Of a stretch of DNA of 64,000 nt, positions 36,760 through 44,524 are shown piece after piece. The DNA is from Marinimicrobium koreense (GTDB lineage Bacteria > Pseudomonadota > Gammaproteobacteria > Pseudomonadales > Cellvibrionaceae): positions 2,294,001 through 2,358,000 of the forward strand of contig NZ_RJUK01000001.1 of the NCBI RefSeq assembly GCF_003762925.1, written 5' to 3'. The number at the start of each line of letters is the position of its first letter. The first letter of the stretch is position 1. Made by a program: the position numbers and the translations under genes. Below the pieces are notes generated by a model. It worked only from the letters and a program-made list of their open reading frames with translations. It had not been told where the DNA came from and searched no databases.

Positions 36760-37823
36760 GGTTCATACACCTCCGCTCCGGGAAAGAAGGCCGCCCAGGC
36801 AAACCAGTAAGCGATGTAACTGAACATGGGCTCGAGCTGCTCGCCCTCTCGCATTCCCGACTGGGCTCGGCCAAAAATATCCCAGCGCGTACCTTCCTGA
36901 TCCTCCATCACTACCGGACCGTCCGCTACTGCCTCGAACGTCAGCTGAGTGCCATCATCAAGCACGGCATTGAAGGCCATGGCAAAATTTCGGCCTGAAC
37001 TGCCCACGACAACATAACCATCATTGACTTCGTTGATCACTTCAACCTGCTCGGTAAAATTTTCTATGGGATAAACCTTACTGAACTCTCCGATACGAAC
37101 CCCCAACACGCGGGTTTTGAGATGCAGGCGCTCATCCCGATCACTGACTGGAAAAATCAGGTTGTTGTCAGTGCGGAAGGAGCCGTAGGGGTAACGGTTA
37201 TAGTCCCGACTAAAGCCGGTCTGTGTGTCCATCACTTGAGAGTCCGGGTACATGGCACGCCAGTTCCCCCAGGTCGTTTCCACCACTGCAAGGCGCCGGG
37301 CCTCCTCTCCGGCCCTGGGTCCGCGCACAGACTCCGCCAGCATCTGGGACCAATAGCTGTCGGTTTCCCGGTCGTACAGGATCAGGTTGGAATTGAACAG
37401 CAGCCCGGATACCCCATAGGTCGGGTCGGCCGCTTCGCTGCGACCCTCCCACAAGAGCGCCGAACCCGTTAAGGGACAGTAGGAGATGGAATAGGGCGTG
37501 TCCCCAAAGTGCTCATTGATAATTTCATGCCAGTCCAGAATCCGGTGGGGATAGGCACGAACTTCACCTTTGAGGTTGACCCCTACCACCAGATCGGAGT
37601 CATCCAGATATCTGGCCTGGGAGGCAGCCAGGTAGTTGGGATCACTGATGGCAGGAATGCCATCCTTACCAGGCCCGCCATCCAGAACTTCTGACTCGGG
37701 AATCAACCACTCCCCGGACTCAGGGGTCGAGCCATTGTCGTCGGATCCACCTCCCGACCCCGATGAACTGCCGCCGCAGGAAGACAGCAACATGATACAA
37801 AGTACCAGTGAAACGATTTTCAT
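36756..37823 (-). CDS. DUF3179 lipoprotein
   Basis: 355 residues. Lipobox LLSSCG followed by a Gly/Ser-rich linker, then the DUF3179 domain with AYPHRILDWHEIINEHFGDTPY, SYCPLTGSALLW and FSRDYNRYPYG. The function of the family is unknown. The invariant Cys in YCPLTGS and the His residues could bind a metal. ATG 37823 follows a GGGGG stretch. An ECF-like promoter lies 35 bp upstream. Confidence 0.86.
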   Translation of the reverse strand: MKIVSLVLCIMLLSSCGGSSSGSGGGSDDNGSTPESGEWLIPESEVLDGGPGKDGIPAISDPNYLAASQARYLDDSDLVVGVNLKGEVRAYPHRILDWHEIINEHFGDTPYSISYCPLTGSALLWEGRSEAADPTYGVSGLLFNSNLILYDRETDSYWSQMLAESVRGPRAGEEARRLAVVETTWGNWRAMYPDSQVMDTQTGFSRDYNRYPYGSFRTDNNLIFPVSDRDERLHLKTRVLGVRIGEFSKVYPIENFTEQVEVINEVNDGYVVVGSSGRNFAMAFNAVLDDGTQLTFEAVADGPVVMEDQEGTRWDIFGRAQSGMREGEQLEPMFSYIAYWFAWAAFFPGAEVYEP

Positions 37824-37857
37824 CACTAACCCCCAATCACATTTGACTGTGTCGGAG

Positions 37858-37886
37858 TTAGTCGCACACCGGGAGCGTTACTTACA
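37858..37886 (-). promoter_or_regulatory. ECF-type promoter for DUF3179-barrel operon
   Basis: Minus strand TGTAAGTA (37886-37879), 14 nt, CGACTAA (37864-37858). It shares the layout TGTAA..A / CGAC..A with the sites at 40713-40741 and 44056-44085. The -10 lies 35 nt from the ATG. Confidence 0.65.
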
Positions 37887-37927
37887 GTAGAAGCGTAAAA
37901 TGTATCTGATCATGGTGGACCCAAGCA

Positions 37928-38695
37928 CTAACCCGGGACAATCCGGGCACCGAGAATGATTCCCAGATCGTAAAATTCCTGCAAGATCAGCTCGCCCCCG
38001 GTCATCAGGGCATCGGGGTCCACCCCCGGGGACTCGGACTGCATTTGCTCGAGCAGTTGCCGACCGCTCAGCCCAGGCTTCGCCTCAAGTAGCGCCAACA
38101 AGCGCGCGGTAAAGGCATTCAGTGCCATAAACGAGACCCGTCGGTCGCGGCTACGGTATACCAGTACCCAAGTGGGCTGCTCCGGGGGTTCCTGGGGCTG
38201 ATAAGTCGGACCGATCTGGTGAACCGGGTACCGGTACTCCAAAGGCCAGGCCAGGGGCGAGAGCACCGGATGGCCCGCCATGACGTCTTTATGCAGACCC
38301 GGCTCAGGCTCGGGGTTGGTTGCAATCTGCAACGCCAGTTCCACCCACTCGTAGTGCAACAGTTCCGCCATAAAGGGTGGATCTTCCGGGGTGAGGAGAC
38401 GTTCGTCGGAATTGACATAGTCAATGTACTCTCGCCCTATTTCCGAAAACAGCGGGCTTTGACAGCGGTGAATCTGCATAAACCGCCGCACTTCCTGTCG
38501 CCACCACTGTTCCGGCATCAGGGATTTGAACACCGGAAAGTTGTTGCTCAGAAAGGTATTCAGGTTGTTGAAAAACAAATCCTGATAGATTTTCATTCGA
38601 CGAGCTTCAACTTCCGTATTCGGTTGGCCCTCCGGGTCACGGATGGCGCCAGCGAAACGCTTCAGCGCTTCGCGGTAATCATCGGGTACCGACAT
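37928..38695 (-). CDS. bufC: MNIO partner protein, DUF2063 (BufC/HvfC)
   Basis: 255 residues, soluble. N-terminal DUF2063 DNA-binding-like/partner domain (about 5-95, with QDLFFNNLNTFLSNNFPVFKSLM) and a C-terminal winged-type domain (about 150-250). In RiPP systems this protein presents the precursor peptide to the DUF692 enzyme. Its ATG lies 17 bp inside bufB. It is the last gene of the buf operon. Confidence 0.87.
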   Translation of the reverse strand: MSVPDDYREALKRFAGAIRDPEGQPNTEVEARRMKIYQDLFFNNLNTFLSNNFPVFKSLMPEQWWRQEVRRFMQIHRCQSPLFSEIGREYIDYVNSDERLLTPEDPPFMAELLHYEWVELALQIATNPEPEPGLHKDVMAGHPVLSPLAWPLEYRYPVHQIGPTYQPQEPPEQPTWVLVYRSRDRRVSFMALNAFTARLLALLEAKPGLSGRQLLEQMQSESPGVDPDALMTGGELILQEFYDLGIILGARIVPG

Positions 38696-39533
38696 GGGCC
38701 ACCTCGTTCTGGTGCGCGCGAACGGTGTCCACCTCGCTCAGCAGCTCCGGCAGCGGCGGGAGATTGAAGTCCCGTTCCAGTAGGGTCGGACAGATGCCCG
38801 CATGGTCGTAGGCCACATCCAGCAGTTGCCATACCGGGTCTATGACATTCGCTCCGTGGGTATCCACCAGCAGGTCTTCCGCTTCCCGGTAGTGGCCGGC
38901 AATGTGCATGTAATGAATGCGCTCGGCGGGCATGGAACGAATAAAGGCCTCGGGATCATAGCGGTGATTGATGCTGTTGACGTAGGCATTGTTGACGTCC
39001 AGCAGCAGATTGCAATCCGCCTCTTCAAGCACCGCGCGAATGAAGGTGGCCTCGTCCAGCTCAGGCACGGGCATGTCCGGCGTGGTGACAGGGGCATAGT
39101 AGGACACATTCTCCAGAGCAATGCGCCGCGCGAGAATATCCTGAACCTGGCGTACGCGTTCGGCAATCCAGCGCACACCACTTTCCGTGAAAGGCACCGG
39201 CATCAGGTCATAGAGGTGACCGTCGTCACTGCAGGCACTCAAGTGTTCCGAGTAAAGCTCAATATTGTGCTCATCGAGAAACTGTTTGATTCGGGTCACA
39301 AAGTCCACATCCAGGGGCGCCGGACTGCCGATGGACAGGGATAGACCGTGGGTACTGAACGGGTAACGTTCGGTCAATGCGCGGAATTTTGCGCCAAGCC
39401 GACCTCCCATCGCCATCCAGTTCTCTGGAGCAACTTCGAGAAAGTCGATACGACCATTGGGGGACGACGGCAACTGATCCAGCAACTCGCGCCGCAGACC
39501 TAACCCGACACCTTGGACTTTGGGCAGAGGCAT
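38679..39533 (-). CDS. bufB: Multinuclear iron oxidase MNIO, DUF692 (BufB/HvfB)
   Basis: 284 residues with the TIM-barrel of the DUF692/MbnB family. Candidate iron ligands are visible: His in FSTHGLSLSIG, Glu/His in LYSEHLSA, Glu in ALENVSYY, Asp/Asn in LLLDVNNAYVN, His in MHIAGH and Asp/His in VDTHG. MNIO enzymes oxidise cysteine in a precursor peptide, in HvfA and bufferins to a copper-binding heterocycle. Position directly after the Cys-rich precursor gene supports this. Confidence 0.92.
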   Translation of the reverse strand: MPLPKVQGVGLGLRRELLDQLPSSPNGRIDFLEVAPENWMAMGGRLGAKFRALTERYPFSTHGLSLSIGSPAPLDVDFVTRIKQFLDEHNIELYSEHLSACSDDGHLYDLMPVPFTESGVRWIAERVRQVQDILARRIALENVSYYAPVTTPDMPVPELDEATFIRAVLEEADCNLLLDVNNAYVNSINHRYDPEAFIRSMPAERIHYMHIAGHYREAEDLLVDTHGANVIDPVWQLLDVAYDHAGICPTLLERDFNLPPLPELLSEVDTVRAHQNEVAHVGTR

Positions 39534-39602
39534 ACTCAGACTCTCTCTCGCTCTCTGGAATCAAAAGCAGGACGGGGCATGAAGCCCCGCCTGGCTATCG
39601 CA

Positions 39603-39902
39603 TCAAGCGCCGCACTTACCTTCACCGCACTTGCCTTCAGCATCCTTGTCTTTCTTGTCTTCACCGCACTTGGCTTCGCCGCACTTGGCCTCGCCACCCT
39701 TTTTCTCTTCGCCGCACTTGGCTTCACCACATTTGGCTTCACCGTCTTTCTTCTCGCCACCATGGTTGTGAGCCAATTGACTGTAACCGCTGGAGAGTGT
39801 TTCGGCCGAAAAGGGGTTTTCGGCGACAGCGGCCTGGCTACCCAGGCCCAACAACAGAGCGGTACTGGCAGAGGCGATCAGGGGATTTTTCATGGATTTC
39901 AT
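39603..39902 (-). CDS. bufA: Copper-type RiPP precursor (bufferin/HvfA-like) with six KCG motifs
   Basis: 99 residues. Signal peptide (about 1-27, AVAENPF), a short His-containing spacer (AHNHGG), then a low-complexity tail. The tail has six cysteines, all in E-A-KCG (four) or E-G-KCG (two), separated by EEKKG-type linkers. EGKCG is the motif modified by HvfB in Haemophilus HvfA. ATG 39902 follows GAGGAG by 7 nt. The DUF692 and DUF2063 genes follow directly. Copper sequestration is inferred from the family. Confidence 0.88.
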   Translation of the reverse strand: MKSMKNPLIASASTALLLGLGSQAAVAENPFSAETLSSGYSQLAHNHGGEKKDGEAKCGEAKCGEEKKGGEAKCGEAKCGEDKKDKDAEGKCGEGKCGA

Positions 39903-40045
39903 GGTCTTGCTCCTCAATGGGTGGTTTTTCAATCGGGATTCAGCTCAGGGATAGGTTACGGCTCCCCCCCTTAGCCGGATCATAGCGCACTTTATGGACA
40001 ACATCAGCCAATGACGAAGGCGCCATACCGCCACCGGCCAAGTAC

Positions 40046-40669
40046 TTATTGCGCAACCTCGGAGCTCCGCGCAATCGCCCACTGCCCAACCCAGTAATCG
40101 AGACTGACATAACGCCCCGCACCGGTAAACAGCAGACTGAACAACATGATGAAATAGGTGGCGGCGAATTCAATGCCGTTATTGAGTATGACAAACGAAC
40201 CGCGGCCGGTCAGCCAATCGTAATGACCGTGCTCACGCAATATGTCACGTCCACGCTCAAGGCGTTCCGCCGCCTCCAGCACCCGGTCGTTCGCCAACCA
40301 ACTGCCTGCATCAGAAATCGCCAACCAGCCATTCTGCCAGTGGACGGTCACGGCCGCGACCAGCATGGTGAACATCAAAGGAATACTGATCCAGCGAACC
40401 GCGAATCCGACAATCAGAAGAATGCCACCCAGAAATTCGGTGCCCGCAGCCAGCGCCGCCAGCACTTCCGGCATGGGCAGCCCCAGCCCCCAGTCCGGAT
40501 TGCCAAACCAGGCGGCCGTACTCTCGAAGTTACTGAGCTTCTGCCAACCCGCCTGAAGCATTACTGGGGCCAGATACAAGCGCAGCAATAAAGATGGTAG
40601 TCCATCCAGGTGGCGTAAGCCGGATGACGAAAATTCCAGTCGACGGTAGAGCCCCACAATATGATTCAT
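40046..40669 (-). CDS. DoxX family membrane protein of the buf operon (HvfD-like)
   Basis: 207 residues with about four to five helices and the DoxX/SURF4-type start LLRLYLAPVMLQAGWQKL. Residues about 130-165 form an inserted soluble loop rich in charged residues. DoxX proteins accompany many MNIO operons, and their biochemical role is unsettled. It is the first gene of doxX-bufA-bufB-bufC behind an ECF-like promoter. The 143-bp gap to bufA holds no evident terminator. Confidence 0.85.
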   Translation of the reverse strand: MNHIVGLYRRLEFSSSGLRHLDGLPSLLLRLYLAPVMLQAGWQKLSNFESTAAWFGNPDWGLGLPMPEVLAALAAGTEFLGGILLIVGFAVRWISIPLMFTMLVAAVTVHWQNGWLAISDAGSWLANDRVLEAAERLERGRDILREHGHYDWLTGRGSFVILNNGIEFAATYFIMLFSLLFTGAGRYVSLDYWVGQWAIARSSEVAQ

Positions 40670-40712
40670 CTCGGATTCCTTATTGTTCCAGGTGATGCTT
40701 CAACTATGGGGT

Positions 40713-40741
40713 TCAGTCGGGATGGATTAGGTTTTATTACA
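40713..40741 (-). promoter_or_regulatory. ECF-type promoter for doxX-bufABC
   Basis: Minus strand TGTAATAA (40741-40734), 14 nt, CGACTGA (40719-40713), 44 nt before the doxX start. It shares sequence and spacing with the sites at 37858-37886 and 44056-44085. This supports control by the sigma factor at 42151-42753. Confidence 0.7.
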
Positions 40742-40768
40742 CCGAATTTATTCTTAATTTCTATGGCC

Positions 40769-41476
40769 TTAAAGACTCACCGCCCAGTCGGGCAGCCAGG
40801 TCAAGGCCCAGGCTTCCAGCACTTTATCAATGCCCGTTAACGCCATCATGCCGAGCAGCAATAACATCCAGCCCAGCAACACTTTCCCCCGACTAGCATT
40901 GTTGATCAGCCCCAGAGCGGCGCGTCCCAACAGTCGCCGCGAGAACAGGCCCGCGCCCAACAAGACCGCCGCAGTCCCGATGCTAAACACCAGCATGGTA
41001 AGAAACGCCATGAACATCTGCTGCCCCATGGACGCCAAAGCGATGGCGGCCCCGAGGGTGGGGCCCACACAGGGAAGCCAGACAATGCCCAACAGAAAGC
41101 CGACCCCGAACTGGCCCGACCAATGGCTTGGCTCTCCAGATGGATTGAATCTGGAGGTCAAACCCGAGAGAGGAACACTAATCCAATCCCCGAGCGGTTT
41201 GATGACCAGCAACAAGCCCACTAGAATCAATAGCGATGCCGCCACATACCGGAACAGCTCCGGGTCGAAACCGGCACTCACTAGGAAAAAGCTCAGCAGG
41301 GTTCCGGCCAACGCAAAAGAAAGACTGAGACCCAGCGCCAAAACATAGGGTCCCCACTTACTCTGACCGCTGGCCGAACCCATCACGATGGGCACCAGCG
41401 GCCAAACGCAGGGCGACAATATGCTCAGCGCGCCGGCGAGCAGGGCAAGCGGTAGCGCGGCTAACTCCAGACTCAT
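40769..41476 (-). CDS. CcdA/DsbD-type thiol-electron transporter
   Basis: 235-residue inner-membrane protein with six helices. Two buried cysteines sit in SILSPCVWPLVP and VWLPCVGPT, the pair that carries reducing equivalents across the membrane. ATGA overlap with the thioredoxin gene means it works with it, probably to keep periplasmic thiols of the metal-binding proteins reduced. Confidence 0.9.
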   Translation of the reverse strand: MSLELAALPLALLAGALSILSPCVWPLVPIVMGSASGQSKWGPYVLALGLSLSFALAGTLLSFFLVSAGFDPELFRYVAASLLILVGLLLVIKPLGDWISVPLSGLTSRFNPSGEPSHWSGQFGVGFLLGIVWLPCVGPTLGAAIALASMGQQMFMAFLTMLVFSIGTAAVLLGAGLFSRRLLGRAALGLINNASRGKVLLGWMLLLLGMMALTGIDKVLEAWALTWLPDWAVSL

Positions 41477-41877
41477 TGCACCTGCCCGGCAGCTTCATTG
41501 AGCGCGTCAAAAATGACCTCTTTTCGGGTTTCTGCAACGCTGAACCAGAGACGGTCTTCGCCCTTGTACAAAATCAGAGTGGACTGGCGGGGCGCCTTGA
41601 AGTGCTTTACCCATTCTTTCTGATCGTCGAAATCAATATTGAGAATGGTCAGTGGCACCTCGGGATTTTCCGTCTGGTATTCCGCCAACGCCTCACCCTG
41701 TTTTGCGCAGGTGGGACACCACTCGGCATGCACGTCCAGCAGAATCAAGGTGTCACTCTGTGTCTGCAATGCTTTAAAACGCTCTTCGGTAAAGGGGACT
41801 TTCTCCACCTCTGCACTTACCGCGTTCAGGGCAAAGGTAAAGCTGATCATCGCCAGCATATATTTCAGGATCGACAT
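41473..41877 (-). CDS. Periplasmic thioredoxin-like protein
   Basis: 134 residues. Signal peptide to about residue 22, then a thioredoxin fold with active site AEWCPTCAKQ and the cis-Pro region APRQSTLILY. It is likely reduced by the overlapping CcdA protein. AAGGAG precedes the ATG. The pair sits between the sigma-factor operon and the buf operon. Confidence 0.9.
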   Translation of the reverse strand: MSILKYMLAMISFTFALNAVSAEVEKVPFTEERFKALQTQSDTLILLDVHAEWCPTCAKQGEALAEYQTENPEVPLTILNIDFDDQKEWVKHFKAPRQSTLILYKGEDRLWFSVAETRKEVIFDALNEAAGQVQ

Positions 41878-41911
41878 TGGTTTGGCTCCTTGGTGGAAGA
41901 ATAGAAGAAAA

Positions 41912-41930
41912 CCTGAGCACGAGACTCAGG
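41912..41930 (-). terminator. Short terminator after the anti-sigma gene
   Basis: Minus strand CCTGAG-TCTCGTG-CTCAGG followed by TTTT, with a run of T before it. A 6-bp stem is weak, so partial read-through into the thioredoxin gene is likely. Confidence 0.5.
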
Positions 41931-41941
41931 ACAAAAAAAAC

Positions 41942-42154
41942 TCAGTGGTCTCTCTCATCATCGGAAAGACGATCATCGTCCCGCTTTTGGGTGTAGGTGC
42001 GAGAGGCTGTGCGAAGAAAGTCCAACTGCCCGTCAAAGCGACGACAACCGGCGCACATCATGGTGTGGAAGCGCAGGGCCATGCGCTCCCTGGTGGATAG
42101 CGCCCGCTCTTTTGATTCAGACGTTAGCCGGGTAGCTTCGTGACAATTCATCAT
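41942..42154 (-). CDS. Zinc-finger anti-sigma factor
   Basis: 70 residues. The HxxxCxxC signature of zinc-binding anti-sigma domains is present as FHTMMCAGCRRF, with a preceding NCHEAT. No membrane helix follows, so it is a short cytoplasmic form. ATGA overlap with the sigma gene. Metal or redox change at the zinc site probably releases the sigma factor. Confidence 0.85.
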   Translation of the reverse strand: MMNCHEATRLTSESKERALSTRERMALRFHTMMCAGCRRFDGQLDFLRTASRTYTQKRDDDRLSDDERDH

Positions 42155-42753
42155 AAGGGTTGGCTCCTGTTGAACCAGTGGTGCTCCAGACAAGCGCGCA
42201 AACGGAGTCGGGCGCGATGCAGAAGCACATGCAGATTACTGACGGTCAGGGAGACCGCCTCACAGATTTCGTCGGTGGTGAGCCCGATAAACTCCCGCAT
42301 CATGAACACGCGCGCCTGTTTGGCGGGGAGGTGCTCCAGACAGGTTTCAAAGACCTTCCAGAAGTGTCGGTCCTCCAGTGCGGCATCCGGGTCTCGCCAG
42401 GCGTTAGGGCGATCCTCGGCGTGCCAGAACCCCTTATCATTAAAGAGCTCTCCCACCTCATCCGACTCTTCATCTTCGCGCATTAAACTGCTTTCCGTCA
42501 CCAGGCGCTTCTGGCGTCGAAAATGATCGGTTATTTTGTGCTTGAGAATGGCGAAAACCCAGGTCTTGAACGCCGACGCACCCGCAAACGACCGGGCATT
42601 TTTTAATGCTCCCGCCAATGCCTCCTGAACAGCGTCCTCGGCTGCGCTTCGATCAGATAATTGCAGCTGTGCAAAGCGCAGCATCTGCCGGCGCAGTTCC
42701 ATCAGGTAACGATCGTCATTAAAGAACTCTCGGGACTCTTGCGGTAAGCTCAT
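42151..42753 (-). CDS. ECF sigma factor
   Basis: 200 residues with region 2 (about 20-90, DAVQEALAGALKNARSF, FKTWVFAILKHKITDHFRR) and region 4 (about 130-190, LPAKQARVFMMREFIGLTTDEICEAVSLTVSNLHVLLHRAR). The linker between the regions is longer than usual and acidic. It overlaps both the upstream NrtS-like gene and the downstream anti-sigma gene by 4 bp. Its likely targets are the three promoters at 37.9, 40.7 and 44.1 kb. Confidence 0.92.
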   Translation of the reverse strand: MSLPQESREFFNDDRYLMELRRQMLRFAQLQLSDRSAAEDAVQEALAGALKNARSFAGASAFKTWVFAILKHKITDHFRRQKRLVTESSLMREDEESDEVGELFNDKGFWHAEDRPNAWRDPDAALEDRHFWKVFETCLEHLPAKQARVFMMREFIGLTTDEICEAVSLTVSNLHVLLHRARLRLRACLEHHWFNRSQPL

Positions 42754-43034
42754 GATGTGTTCTCGTTATTGGTCGGATAAGATTCTCGTCGCAATATACA
42801 CTCTTCAGTAAATCGCACTCGCGCCGCGCTGTAGGAGGCAACGCAGTATGGCACCAGAAAATTCAGCACGACGTGCGGCCATGAGATCGCATCTTGTCCG
42901 TAAAATGCAGAACCTTGATTGATCAGGTTCAATAATAGGCCCACCACCAGCGCCACTTTCAGCGCATTCCGAGGTACCGGCGCCCGCCATGCATGGCGCC
43001 ATATACCTCCAACACTACTCAGCATGTTGTCCAT
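42750..43034 (-). CDS. NrtS-like small membrane protein
   Basis: 94 residues, two hydrophobic helices (about 25-42 and 50-72). RNALKVALVVGLLLNLINQG and LNFLVPYCVASYSAAR match the small NrtS family, named for nitrate/nitrite transport in marine bacteria. ATGA overlap with the sigma gene ties it to the metal/sigma operon, where nitrate transport seems out of place. ATG 43034 is the likeliest start. Confidence 0.72.
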   Translation of the reverse strand: MDNMLSSVGGIWRHAWRAPVPRNALKVALVVGLLLNLINQGSAFYGQDAISWPHVVLNFLVPYCVASYSAARVRFTEECILRRESYPTNNENTS

Positions 43035-43064
43035 AATGACCCCAGGTGCCAAATGAGCACCGTT

Positions 43065-43979
43065 TCACGCTCGAATAAAAGACAGGTTCCGTACCGTCTC
43101 CCGAACCACGTCGACTATCAGTGCTTCATCGGCCTCGGGCTCCAACTTATTGGCATCCCCTCGGTTGCCTGTCGGCACCACCTGAATGGAGCCATTCTCA
43201 CGCAGCACCAAAAATTCACCAGAACAACTTCGACAGTAAATCGGATCCGCACTGCGATGATGGCGCATAACCACCAGCGTCGGACCGCACATGGGACACT
43301 CCTGCAATGGAATCCCCTCATCGCTGTGGCCTTGAATATGTTCCAGGTCAGCCTTGTCAACCAGGTTGACCAGAACATCAGCCCAGCGAGCATCAAACTG
43401 AGTACCTCGCCCGGCCATCACAACGTCCAAGGCCCTATCAATTGACATCGGTTGCCGATAGGGCCGGGCGCTGGTCATGGCATCAAAAGCATCGGCGACA
43501 CCCACCACTCGAGCAATGTCCGGAATCTCGCGCCCTCTCAATCCTTTGGGGTAACCGTTGCCATCCGGTCGCTCGTGATGCAACAACACCGCAGGCTTGA
43601 CCAGGTCGGCCAATGGATGCCCCGCCAACAGGCGGGCTCCTTGCTCCGGATGCGTTCTGATCACCGCAAACTCGTCCTCATCCAGCGGCCCGGGCTTGCG
43701 CAATATGTCATCCTGAATGCTGATCTTGCCCAGATCGTGGAGAAATCCACCCAGCCCGATCTGCGCTACCTCTTGCTCCGACAGCTCAGCCACTCGGGCC
43801 ATCAACTGTGCATAACGGGATACCCGCCAGAGGTGGCCACCGGTGTAAGGGTCTCGCGCCTCAACAAACCAGGCCATCATCAGTAGGCTGGTCAGCAGAT
43901 CTTCCCAGTAGCGCTGCTGATCTGATGCCTGCGCCGGCCGCCTGCTACGGCTGCCTCCAAACCATGCCTGCAATCCCAT
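43065..43979 (-). CDS. HD-GYP phosphodiesterase with C-terminal zinc-ribbon-like segment
   Basis: 304 residues. The HD-GYP domain (about 25-190) has GGFLHDLGKISIQDD and HHERPDGNGYPKGL, so it should hydrolyse cyclic di-GMP. Residues about 225-265 carry CPMC...YCRSC, a possible four-Cys metal site. ATG 43979 has GGGAGG upstream. Its stop is 30 bp before the NrtS-like gene, and an ECF-like promoter lies 77 bp upstream. It may thus lead the sigma operon. Confidence 0.87.
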   Translation of the reverse strand: MGLQAWFGGSRSRRPAQASDQQRYWEDLLTSLLMMAWFVEARDPYTGGHLWRVSRYAQLMARVAELSEQEVAQIGLGGFLHDLGKISIQDDILRKPGPLDEDEFAVIRTHPEQGARLLAGHPLADLVKPAVLLHHERPDGNGYPKGLRGREIPDIARVVGVADAFDAMTSARPYRQPMSIDRALDVVMAGRGTQFDARWADVLVNLVDKADLEHIQGHSDEGIPLQECPMCGPTLVVMRHHRSADPIYCRSCSGEFLVLRENGSIQVVPTGNRGDANKLEPEADEALIVDVVRETVRNLSFIRA

Positions 43980-44055
43980 ATCGCCTCCCACACTCACCCT
44001 CGGGCTCAGTTCTGTTGCGAGCCCAATGCAGGGCACGCACTTCAACCGCTTTTTT

Positions 44056-44085
44056 TCTGTCGCAACAGGTACGAGGTTTATTACA
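44056..44085 (-). promoter_or_regulatory. ECF-type promoter for HD-GYP-nrtS-sigma-antisigma
   Basis: Minus strand TGTAATAA (44085-44078), 15 nt, CGACAGA (44062-44056), about 77 nt before the HD-GYP ATG. It is the third member of the shared motif set and would make the sigma factor self-activating. Confidence 0.65.
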
Positions 44086-44105
44086 GCGGGGAGGTCCTAG
44101 CGCGA

Positions 44106-44510
44106 TTATTTTTTAACGCTCAGCGTCCAACGGGTATCCAGATCACGTAGCAGGTATAACGCTATGCAGGCCGCCAACATCGGCCAGGCCGCGAAGAACA
44201 GCAGGTTATTGAACGCATCCAGGTACTGATTGTAGGAGGAGAGCGTCGATACACCATGAAGTAACAACACCAGCCCATAGGTTATCCGCTTCCAGAGACC
44301 GGCCACGAACGCCAGAACCAGGGCCAACTCCACAACCCCAATCGCGTAGAAGATCTCGGTCGAAAAGCCTCCCAGGCCATAAAAGCCCTCGAAAATCCGG
44401 GCGGAGTGCTCGGGTTGAACAAACTTATCCAGAGTCCACATCAGCATGACGATAAAGACTCCCAGGCGAAGCAAGAAGAGGGACCAGGTCAGACGTGCTT
44501 GTTGTTGCAT
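44106..44510 (-). CDS. DoxX-like small membrane protein
   Basis: 134 residues with four helices. DoxX-like features include LLRLGVFIVMLMWTLDKFVQP and YAIGVVELALVLAFVAGLW. It lacks the soluble insert of the DoxX at 40046-40669. It lies 15 bp downstream of a tetR gene on the same strand and is probably regulated with it. Function unknown. Confidence 0.8.
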   Translation of the reverse strand: MQQQARLTWSLFLLRLGVFIVMLMWTLDKFVQPEHSARIFEGFYGLGGFSTEIFYAIGVVELALVLAFVAGLWKRITYGLVLLLHGVSTLSSYNQYLDAFNNLLFFAAWPMLAACIALYLLRDLDTRWTLSVKK

Positions 44511-44524
44511 TCTCTTTTCTCCTT

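Noticed and set aside
39903-40045. Separate ECF promoter directly before bufA
   Set aside because: CGTAACC and CGATTG occur, but the spacing (about 17-18 nt) and sequence do not match the three shared sites.
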